A stretch of 17,165 nt of DNA from an uncultured Anaerolineaceae bacterium (GTDB taxonomy: Bacteria > Chloroflexota > Anaerolineae > Promineifilales > Promineifilaceae): contig CALBTC010000216.1 in the NCBI GenBank assembly GCA_937967805.1, positions 1-17,165 of the forward strand, written 5' to 3'. Below the pieces are notes generated by a model. The model was not told the DNA's origin, did not search any database, and worked only from the letters and a program-made list of their open reading frames with translations. Made by a program: the position numbers and the translations under genes. Each line of letters starts with the position of its first letter. Position 1 is the first letter of the stretch. Below are positions 7,901-14,299 of this stretch, in pieces.

Positions 7901-10769
7901 GTCCAACATGATTCAGGATTTGGGCAAACTGTACGACGGCTTTCGTCGCGGCGAAGACAATCCGCTGCCGCCGCTGCCGTTCACCTTTGCCGATTACGTG
8001 CTGTGGGAAAGCCAAACCATCACCAAAACCAGCTTGCAGGCGCAGGAAGCGTACTGGAAGCAGCAGTTGGCGGGTGAACTGCCCGTCCTTAGCCTGTCCA
8101 CCGACAGGCCGCATCCGGCCGTACCGACCTACCGGGGCGACGCCCTGGCGGTGATGCTGGATGCCGAATTGACCGCCCAGCTCAAGGCGCTGAGCCAGCA
8201 GCAGGGCGCCACGCTGTTCATGACCATGCTGACGGCGTTCAACATTTTGCTGCGCCTGTACGCCGGGCAGAACGATTTGATTGTGGGCGCGCCGCTGGCC
8301 AACCGCACCCACGACCACGCCGAGGAGCTGGTGGGTTTTTTCCTCAACATGCTGCCGCTGCGCACCCGGTTTGATGATGATCCGAGTTTCGCCGATGTTC
8401 TGGCCCAGGTGCGCAACACGGTGACCGGGGCCATTTCCAACGCTGAATATCCGTTTAGTTGGATGCTGGAATGGGCCCAGACCGCTCGCGACGTGAGTAT
8501 TTCGCCCGTTTTCCAGGTGATGTTCAACATGCTCAACCTGCCGCAGTCCAGCGTGGCACTCGATGACCTCTCGCTGACCTTTAGCGAGCTGGACACGGGT
8601 TATATTAAGTACGATCTGGCGCTGTATGCCCACGAACACGGCGACGAAATTTTCTTGCAGTTGGCCTACCTCACCGACTTGTTCGATGCCACGACGATTG
8701 AGCGGATGCTGAACAATCTGGTTGTGATTTTGCGACAGGCGGTGGTGCATGGGGAACGGCCGTTGTCCACCCTCACCCTCATCACCGAAGCTGAGCGCCA
8801 AACCTTGCTGCGCGATTGGAACCAGACCGCGCACGATTTCGGTAACCAGCACACCATCACCGAACTGTTTGAGCAGCAAGCGGCCCAGACACCAGACGCC
8901 GCCGCTCTCATCTGCCAAAACGAAACGCTGCGTTACGCCGATTTGAACCGGCAGGCCAACCAGTTGGCCCATCATTTGCGGCAGAACGGTGTAGGGCGGG
9001 ACAGCTTTGTGGCCCTCTGCACCGAACGCTCTTTCAAGATGATGGTGGGCCTGCTGGGCATCCTCAAGGCGGGCGGCACCTACGTGGCGCTGGACCCGGA
9101 TTATCCAATGGCCCGGTTGCAAGATATTTTGCACGATACCCGGCCGGAATTCCTCATTGTGCAGGAATCAGTAGATCGCTTTGAAGATTTTGACGGCACA
9201 AAAATTTGCCTAGATCGTGATTGGGGAACTATTAACCAGCGACCAGCCACCAACCCAACCAGCCTCACCACGCCCGACGATCTGATCAACATCGTCTACA
9301 CCTCGTCCACCACCGGCAAGCCGAAAGGGGCGCGCATTCCCATGAGTGCGGTACTGAACCGGCTGCTGTGGATGTGGCATGAGTATCCGTTTGTGGCGGG
9401 CGATACGGCCGTCTTACAAAAATCGTACGCCCTCGTGGCCGCCACCTGGGAACTGTTCGGCGGGCTGCTCAAAGGTGTGCCCACGCTCATCCTCCAACCA
9501 GAAGAGGTGCGTGATGCCGATTTGCTGTGGCAGGCGCTCACCAGACACCAGGTGACGCATCTGCTTTCTTCCCCGGCGCTCATCGAAAATGTGCTACACG
9601 CCGCTGCTCGCGAAGAAACCCGTTGGGACAGCCTGCGTTTTGCCACCACCAGCGCCGAACCCATTTCCCCGGCAATGGTGCAGCGCTGGAAAGAAACGTT
9701 CCCCGGCGTGCCGCTGCTCAATTTGTATGGCTCCACGGAATGTTCGTCCAATGCTACCCAATATGATGCAGCGCAACTGCCGGAAACGGCCGTGCGCGTC
9801 CCCATCGGCCAACCATTGCCCAACATTCAGGTCTACATCCTCGACCAAAACCTTCAGCCCGTTCCCATCGGGGCTACGGGTGAATTGTGCATCTCTGGCG
9901 CCTGCCTTGCAGACGGCTACTTGAATTTGCCGGAATTGAGCAGCGAGAAATTTATTGAGAATCCTTTTTTCATTGACAAGGTGACAAGGTGGCAAGGTGA
10001 CAAGGTGAACGAACTTGTCACTCCTTCACACCTTTACAGATCTGGTGACTTGGCCCGCTGGCGCAGCGATGGCCAGCTGGAGCTGGTAGGACGACGGGAT
10101 TATCAAGTAAAGATTCGCGGTTTCCGCGTGGAGCTGAACGACATTGAGGCAGTGCTTTTGGAGCACGAACACGTTAAAAAGTGTGCCGCTGCCCTTACCG
10201 ATGAGGACAACGCCCGCAAGCGGCTGGTTGCCTACGTGGAACCCACCGCAGAAGGCGTAGAGCCTGCCGTCCTGCGCGATTTCTTGCGCGATCGGCTGCC
10301 CGGTTACATGGTGCCCAGCGACTTTTTCTTGCTGGACAGCCTGCCGCTGGGACCAACGGGCAAAATTGACCGCAAAGCGTTGCCGTCGCCGGATGAATTG
10401 CAGCCAGAAACGCAGGAAACGGCCGTTCTCCCCACAACCGCCACACAAATTGCCCTGGCCACTATTTGGGAATCTTTGCTGGGGCGAGAGCAAATTGGGT
10501 TAAACGCGAACTTTTTTGATATTGGCGGCCACTCCTTGCTGGCGACGCAGGTTGTCTCCCGCATTCGTGACCAACTGAACGTGGAGTTGTCCCAGCGTCG
10601 CTTTTTTGAGATTCCCACCATCGCCGAACTGGCCGTGGAAATTGAGCAAATGCAGGCGGAAACGGCCGCCTCGTCCAACGACGAAATGGCCGCCATCATG
10701 GCTGAACTAGACAACCTGTCCGACGAGGAAGCAGAAGCGCTGCTGGCCGAGTTGATGGCGGAAGAATAA
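4944..10769 (+). CDS. NRPS-A: half-C / A1 / PCP / atypical C / atypical A2 / PCP
   Basis: This 1941-residue synthetase has two modules. Residues ~10-155 look like the C-terminal lobe of a condensation domain with no HHxxxDG. A1 spans ~165-735: A3 YTSGSTGKPKG near 363-373, D410-A411, A10 lysine K728. Its ten-residue code reads DACQLALLAK by eye and is not recognised. PCP1 has LGGDS (S785). The C domain (~835-1270) reads H977-E978-I-T-L-D982-L983 where HHxxxDG is expected. A2 (~1290-1825) has YTSSTTGKPKG (1452-1462), V1498-A1499 in place of the amino-group Asp, YGSTE (1595-1599), and an intact A10 lysine K1807; its code is about VAWLTSLSNK. PCP2 has IGGHS (S1864). The tail is acidic (LSDEEAEALLAEL) and fits a docking segment. 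In-frame repeat insertions lie in A1 and A2. No epimerisation or thioesterase domain is present. Confidence 0.93.
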   Translation: MSYQQETAVSATNNMKQRTLQLPTTNSLALFVLLLHRYSGEDQVTVWLDGQPVTLTVDGTAPFAALVEQVGQETAVLEIRDPQSLPVLAQNLNQRLPAASDQLILAFTPETGELAYDAQLFDEATIDRLIGHLHTLQQAVETEPETAVAHLPLLTESEKQQLLNDWNDTKQYNFPGLHQMFEQVVVDAPDSLAITFEDREISYGELNGRANQIAHALIKMGVRPQDSIAIMLENGPQQVEALFGVLKAGGVFVCLDPHYPTHRLQAILEEAQPARFILESSCLERHTDLLSNLPDGCDVLAIDGFEELYSGEHREKTETSLRPPRSPRLKKFEGTVFGSEFIEACAKTNPDLPLKPTDPAYIVYTSGSTGKPKGILQTHLSFCQFIDWQSRYFGIVAPQRFAQWASIAYDASYCEIFGTLCFGATLCMAPAMTRFNPQALIEWVRQAEITILQIVPSFCRQMLQILENEPSYNGAHPLPTVEMLLLAGEILPVDLAHAWLNHFPNPAKLYNLYGPSESVLATYHAIPSVEPDQRAISVGRAIDGRQLLILDKNQQPCPIGVRGELYIRSPYLTEGYIERPEEMAAKFIQNPLHNDFPDRVYRTGDMGRWLADGTIEFYGRIDNLVKLRGMRVELGDIETALRGHEAVRNCAVVVRTVTRDKSRLIVKDRETRSKSTASEQQILMAYYTAERPLSGYELRSFLEDLLPPHMIPQQFVQLDELPTNANHKLDLRALPEPHNLRPDLRRPYIPPRNELEETIAGIWQDVLGINQVGVEDGFFELGGDSLLAMQVLNRTRETTQAKLSFRHLFEKQTVAKLAELVADPASQNGDAPAEQLVQNELRDHYPLSVAQQGIWFLWKLEPDSPYYTAQGVIHLRGAVDVAILERAWQALIDRHVILRAKFGVDENGRPTQTFPQRQDTLQVFDLAHLNAEQREAKLKAFMYEKGQQPLNLEKHNLLQASLFKLADGSYDLPITFHEITLDLWGWSNMIQDLGKLYDGFRRGEDNPLPPLPFTFADYVLWESQTITKTSLQAQEAYWKQQLAGELPVLSLSTDRPHPAVPTYRGDALAVMLDAELTAQLKALSQQQGATLFMTMLTAFNILLRLYAGQNDLIVGAPLANRTHDHAEELVGFFLNMLPLRTRFDDDPSFADVLAQVRNTVTGAISNAEYPFSWMLEWAQTARDVSISPVFQVMFNMLNLPQSSVALDDLSLTFSELDTGYIKYDLALYAHEHGDEIFLQLAYLTDLFDATTIERMLNNLVVILRQAVVHGERPLSTLTLITEAERQTLLRDWNQTAHDFGNQHTITELFEQQAAQTPDAAALICQNETLRYADLNRQANQLAHHLRQNGVGRDSFVALCTERSFKMMVGLLGILKAGGTYVALDPDYPMARLQDILHDTRPEFLIVQESVDRFEDFDGTKICLDRDWGTINQRPATNPTSLTTPDDLINIVYTSSTTGKPKGARIPMSAVLNRLLWMWHEYPFVAGDTAVLQKSYALVAATWELFGGLLKGVPTLILQPEEVRDADLLWQALTRHQVTHLLSSPALIENVLHAAAREETRWDSLRFATTSAEPISPAMVQRWKETFPGVPLLNLYGSTECSSNATQYDAAQLPETAVRVPIGQPLPNIQVYILDQNLQPVPIGATGELCISGACLADGYLNLPELSSEKFIENPFFIDKVTRWQGDKVNELVTPSHLYRSGDLARWRSDGQLELVGRRDYQVKIRGFRVELNDIEAVLLEHEHVKKCAAALTDEDNARKRLVAYVEPTAEGVEPAVLRDFLRDRLPGYMVPSDFFLLDSLPLGPTGKIDRKALPSPDELQPETQETAVLPTTATQIALATIWESLLGREQIGLNANFFDIGGHSLLATQVVSRIRDQLNVELSQRRFFEIPTIAELAVEIEQMQAETAASSNDEMAAIMAELDNLSDEEAEALLAELMAEE
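5872..5925. repeat. Imperfect palindromic repeat, in frame inside A1 of NRPS-A
   Basis: GCGGAGAGC (5872-5880) with CAGAGA (5882-5887) pairs with TCTCTG (5901-5906) and GCTCTCCGC (5917-5925). The right arm carries an extra near-copy, GTCCTCCGC. It encodes a Lys/Arg/Pro-rich stretch (residues ~310-328, for example SLRPPRSPRLKK) between motifs A2 and A3, where related A domains have a short linker. About 30-35 residues seem added in all, up to near residue 342. The frame is kept. It resembles short 'CTCTGCG...CTCCGCG' palindromes that normally sit between genes. Confidence 0.7.
9975..10034. repeat. Period-8 iterated palindromic repeat, in frame inside A2 of NRPS-A
   Basis: Four direct 8-mers follow one another: GACAAGGT (9975), GACAAGGT (9983), GGCAAGGT (9991) and GACAAGGT (9999). 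A degenerate inverted arm follows at 10013-10034; GTGACAAG (9997-10004) pairs exactly with CTTGTCAC (10014-10021). The element encodes about 20 residues (from D1678, DKVTRWQGDKV...) between FIENPF (A6 side) and YRSGDLARW (A7). Comparable A domains have only a few residues there. The reading frame is intact. Confidence 0.75.
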
Positions 10770-10774
10770 AAAAA

Positions 10775-10827
10775 GAGATTGGAGATCGGAGATTCGAGAT
10801 TGAAATAATCTCCAATTACTAATCTCT
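10775..10827. repeat. Period-7 iterated palindromic repeat between NRPS-A and NRPS-B
   Basis: The left arm has four 7-mers: GAGATTG (10775), GAGATCG (10782), GAGATTC (10789) and GAGATTG (10796). The right arm has three: AATCTCC (10807), AATTACT (10814) and AATCTCT (10821), which are inverted copies of the same unit. It fills most of the 74-bp gap, starts 5 bp after the NRPS-A stop and ends 6 bp before AAGG, the NRPS-B ribosome binding site. A hairpin here could tune NRPS-B expression or act as a partial terminator. Confidence 0.7.
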
Positions 10828-10843
10828 ATTTTAAGGTAGCTGT

Positions 10844-13800
10844 ATGACAAACCAACCAACCGAGCAGAATAAATTGAACGACCGGCTGGCGGGCCTCTCC
10901 CCGGCCAAGCGGGCGCTGCTGGAAATGAAACTGAAGCAAAAACAAGCGCAGGCCGCTCCACAGGGCGTCACCCGTCGTGACGATTCGGTGCCTGCGCCCC
11001 TTTCCTTTGCCCAGCAACGGCTCTGGTTCCTTGAAGAGTTGGAGCCGGGCAGTCCGGCATACCACATCCCGGCTATTTACTATTTGGCAGGGGAACTGGA
11101 CGTAGCGGCGCTTACCGCCAGCCTGAATGAGATTGTGCAGCGGCATGAAGCATTGCGCACCACGTTTACGGCCGTTAACGGCCAACCCGCCCAACAGGTC
11201 AACAATGACGTTACGATCGCCGTCCCGCTGGTAGATTTGCAAAGTGTGCCAACGGCTCAGCGGGAAGCTGAAATTGCCAAACAAACCGCTGATGAAACGA
11301 GACGGCCGTTTGATCTCACCAGCGGCCCTATGCTGCGCGCCAAGTTGCTCAAGCTGGCACCTGCCGAACACCGGCTCATCCTCACAATGCACCACATAGC
11401 CTCCGATGGTTGGTCGCGCGGCGTACTGCTGAATGAGCTGTCGGTGCTGTACAAGGATTTTTTGGCAGGGGAACGGCCGTCGCTTGACCCACTCCCCATC
11501 CAATACGCTGATTTTGCTATCTGGCAGCGGGATTATTTGTCCGGTGAACGTCTGGAAAAGCAGCTAAGCTACTGGAAAAATCAACTGGCCGGTGCGCCGC
11601 CCCGACTGGAACTGCCCACCGATTTTCCCCGTCCGGCCGTGCAAGCCTATCGCGGCAATCACCTGCCGTTGAAAATTGACCAGGCGGTATATGAAGACCT
11701 GAAGCGCGTCAGTCAAGAGGCGGGCACGACGCTGTTCATGACCTTGCTGGCTGCCTTCAACGTGCTGCTCTACCGCTACAGCCGCCAGGAAGATATCGTC
11801 GTCGGTTCACCGATTGCCAACCGCACCCGCGCCGAAATCGAGGGGCTGATTGGCTTCTTTGTCAACACGCTGGCGCTGCGCACCGATTTATCCGGCAACC
11901 CCACCTTTTTGGAGCTGCTGGCCCAGGTTAAAAACACGACCCTGGACGCTTACGACCACCAGGATTTGCCTTTTGAGAAGCTGGTCGAAGAGCTCCAGCC
12001 GGAGCGCGCCCTCAGCTACAATCCGATTTTCCAGGTGATGTTTGTGCTGCACAATGCTTCCAACGTCTCGGTGCAAATGCCTGGCCTCACTTTAACTTCG
12101 TTGGATGTGGATACCGGTACCTCCAAGTTCGACCTGGCGCTGTCGCTGGTGGAAGAGGCGGATGGCATGACGGGCTATCTGGAATACAACGTCGATCTGT
12201 TTGCCGAGGCCACAATGCGCCGTTTTTGGCGCCATTTTCAGGTGCTGCTGGGCAGCATTGTGCAGGACCCGGCCCGCGCAATTGGGTCATTGCCGTTAAT
12301 GGACGATACGGAACAGAAGCAGGTGGTGCTGGATTGGAATGGGACAACGGCCGTTTACCCCCAAATCCCCATCCACCAACGCTTTGAACAACAGGCTGCC
12401 CAAACGCCAGACGCTATCGCCGCAGAATTTCCCAACCAAATCGTGACCTATTCCGAGCTAAACCGGCGCGCCAATCAGTTGGCCCATGCCCTGCAAAAAC
12501 AAGGTGTCGGCCCCGATGTGAAGGTGGCGCTCTCGTTGGAGCGCTCGCTGGAGATGCTGGTCGGGCTGCTGGGTATTCTCAAGGCGGGCGGGGCGTACGT
12601 GCCGCTTGACCCAACCTACCCACAGGAGCGATTAGCGTTCATGCTGGCCGATTCTGGCGCAATGGTGCTGCTCACCCAAACCAGTCTGCTGCCCGCCATG
12701 CCGGAGCATCAAGCAAAGGTTATCTGCCTGGATCGCGACTGGGAAACGATTGCCCAGGAATGTGAGAAAAATCCATCTAGTGATGTGACACTCGATGACC
12801 TTATTTACATCATTTATACGTCTGGCTCAACGGGTAAGCCGAAAGGTGTAGCCCTAAAGCAGCGCGCCATTGCCAATTTGCTGGATTGGCAGTTGCAAAA
12901 CACAAGCTGCGGCGTGGGCGACAAGACACTGCAATTTACCACCCTCAGCTTTGACGTGAGCTGCCAGGAGATTTTTGCCACGCTGGCTGGCGGCGGCACT
13001 CTGGTGATGATCGACGAAGACATCCGGCGCGATCCGGAGCGGTTGGCAAGGCTGGTGGCCGAGAAGCAAGTGAACCGCATCTTTTTGCCCTTTGTGGCTT
13101 TGCAGCAGCTGGCCGAAGCGTTTGCCGCCCAGCCCGAACTCGATTTGCAACTGTGCGAGCTGATTACGGCGGGCGAGCAGCTGCAAACGACGCCATCCCT
13201 CGTGGCTCTGTTTGAGCGGCTGCCTGACTGCCGCCTGGCCAACCATTACGGCCCGTCAGAAACGCACGTCGCCACAGCCTACGATCTGCCCGCCAACCCT
13301 AAGACGTGGGACGCCCTGCCGCCCATCGGCAAGCCGATTGCCAACAGGAAAATCTACCGGGGGGATCCGTTCATGCAGCCGGTGCCCATCGGCGTGCCCG
13401 GTGAGCTGCTCATTGGTGGGGATAATGTGGCGCGCGGTTATCTGAACCGGCCGGAACTGACGGCGGAACGATTTATTTCGTTATCAGTAATCGGTAATCG
13501 GTTATCAGTAAACGGTAATCAGTTACCGAATACCGATTACGGACCACCGATTACCGTTTACCGCACCGGCGATCTGGCCCGCTACCGCGCCGACGGCAAT
13601 ATCGAATACCTGGGGCGCATTGACCAGCAGGTGAAGATTCGAGGCTTTCGCATTGAGCCGGGCGAGATTGAGGCGGTGTTGAGCGAACATGCGACGGTAA
13701 AGGAAACGGCCGTTCTCGCCAAACCAGATTCTTCAGGTCACAAACGACTGGTGGCCTACATCGTTACCCAACCCGGCCAGACGGCCGATCCGCTGGCGTT

Positions 13801-14299
13801 ACGCAACTTCCTGAAAGATCGCCTGCCGGAATACATGGTGCCCGCCCTGGTGATGCTGCTGGACGAGATGCCGCTGACCCCCAGCGGCAAAATCAACCGG
13901 CGCGGCCTGCCCGAGCCGGATGAGTCGGCCCGCGCAGTGGAGCAGAAATTTGTGGAGCCGCGAACGGCCGTTGAAGCCGTCGTGGCCAAAGCGTGGCGCG
14001 AAATTTTGGGCGTGGAGCGCGTCGGCGTGAATGACAACTTCTTCGATTTAGGCGGCCATTCGCTGCTGGCCACGCAGGTGATTTCTCGCCTTAAATCATC
14101 GTTCAAGATTAATTTGCCGCTGCGCAGTTTGTTTGAATCCCCGACGGTGGCAGAATTATCGGCAGAAATTGTGGCCCGGGAATCGCAGCCGGGCCAGGCA
14201 GAAAAAATGGCGGGCGTGCTGCAAAAATTGGGCGGCATGACCCCGGAGCAGATGAAACAACTATTGGAAGCAAAGCGAAAAGCGGGAGCAACAACTTAA
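10844..14299 (+). CDS. NRPS-B: C / A (proline-like code) / PCP
   Basis: This is a single 1151-residue elongation module. The basic N-terminal head (~1-45, LSPAKRALLEMKLKQK) fits a docking segment for the acidic tail of NRPS-A. The C domain (~50-490) has the intact motif HHIASDG (183-189), so it should form a peptide bond. The A domain (~505-1050) has YTSGSTGKPKG (658-668) and NHYGPSETHVATAY. The binding-pocket residues, aligned by eye to GrsA, read DVQFIAHVAK. This is one residue from the proline signature DVQ-x-IAHVVK, so proline is the best prediction. PCP has LGGHS (S1073). The tail is Lys-rich (EQMKQLLEAKRKAG). A 21-nt-period palindromic repeat adds about 25 residues before YRTGDLARY. AAGG at 10833-10836 serves as ribosome binding site. 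Its stop overlaps the next start by one base (TAATG). Confidence 0.93.
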   Translation: MTNQPTEQNKLNDRLAGLSPAKRALLEMKLKQKQAQAAPQGVTRRDDSVPAPLSFAQQRLWFLEELEPGSPAYHIPAIYYLAGELDVAALTASLNEIVQRHEALRTTFTAVNGQPAQQVNNDVTIAVPLVDLQSVPTAQREAEIAKQTADETRRPFDLTSGPMLRAKLLKLAPAEHRLILTMHHIASDGWSRGVLLNELSVLYKDFLAGERPSLDPLPIQYADFAIWQRDYLSGERLEKQLSYWKNQLAGAPPRLELPTDFPRPAVQAYRGNHLPLKIDQAVYEDLKRVSQEAGTTLFMTLLAAFNVLLYRYSRQEDIVVGSPIANRTRAEIEGLIGFFVNTLALRTDLSGNPTFLELLAQVKNTTLDAYDHQDLPFEKLVEELQPERALSYNPIFQVMFVLHNASNVSVQMPGLTLTSLDVDTGTSKFDLALSLVEEADGMTGYLEYNVDLFAEATMRRFWRHFQVLLGSIVQDPARAIGSLPLMDDTEQKQVVLDWNGTTAVYPQIPIHQRFEQQAAQTPDAIAAEFPNQIVTYSELNRRANQLAHALQKQGVGPDVKVALSLERSLEMLVGLLGILKAGGAYVPLDPTYPQERLAFMLADSGAMVLLTQTSLLPAMPEHQAKVICLDRDWETIAQECEKNPSSDVTLDDLIYIIYTSGSTGKPKGVALKQRAIANLLDWQLQNTSCGVGDKTLQFTTLSFDVSCQEIFATLAGGGTLVMIDEDIRRDPERLARLVAEKQVNRIFLPFVALQQLAEAFAAQPELDLQLCELITAGEQLQTTPSLVALFERLPDCRLANHYGPSETHVATAYDLPANPKTWDALPPIGKPIANRKIYRGDPFMQPVPIGVPGELLIGGDNVARGYLNRPELTAERFISLSVIGNRLSVNGNQLPNTDYGPPITVYRTGDLARYRADGNIEYLGRIDQQVKIRGFRIEPGEIEAVLSEHATVKETAVLAKPDSSGHKRLVAYIVTQPGQTADPLALRNFLKDRLPEYMVPALVMLLDEMPLTPSGKINRRGLPEPDESARAVEQKFVEPRTAVEAVVAKAWREILGVERVGVNDNFFDLGGHSLLATQVISRLKSSFKINLPLRSLFESPTVAELSAEIVARESQPGQAEKMAGVLQKLGGMTPEQMKQLLEAKRKAGATT
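13480..13561. repeat. Period-21 iterated palindromic repeat, in frame inside the NRPS-B A domain
   Basis: Two direct 21-mers starting GTTATCAGTAA lie at 13480-13500 and 13501-13521 and differ at two positions. They are followed by inverted copies: GTAAACGGTAATC (13508-13520) pairs perfectly with GATTACCGTTTAC (13549-13561), CGGTAATCGG (13492-13501) with CCGATTACCG (13547-13556), and GTAATCGGTA (13487-13496) with TACCGATTAC (13531-13540). The peptide shows the repeat as LSVIGNR / LSVNGNQ. It falls between ERF (A6 side) and YRTGDLARY (A7), the same place as the period-8 element in NRPS-A. Confidence 0.8.

Noticed and set aside
7812..9134. 440-codon open frame on the minus strand
   Set aside because: It lies wholly inside NRPS-A, whose C and A motifs are continuous in the plus frame. 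Its His/Gln/Val-rich product resembles no family and reflects codon bias on the opposite strand.
9975..10006. Direct 8-mers considered as a CRISPR array
   Set aside because: The units are contiguous with no spacers, lie within a coding frame, and have an inverted partner arm. No cas gene is present.
5872..13561. In-frame repeats considered as sequencing or assembly errors
   Set aside because: All three keep the reading frame, each is a structured palindrome, and flanking motifs are intact on both sides. Random assembly errors would be expected to break the frame in some cases. Read-level checking would still be worthwhile.
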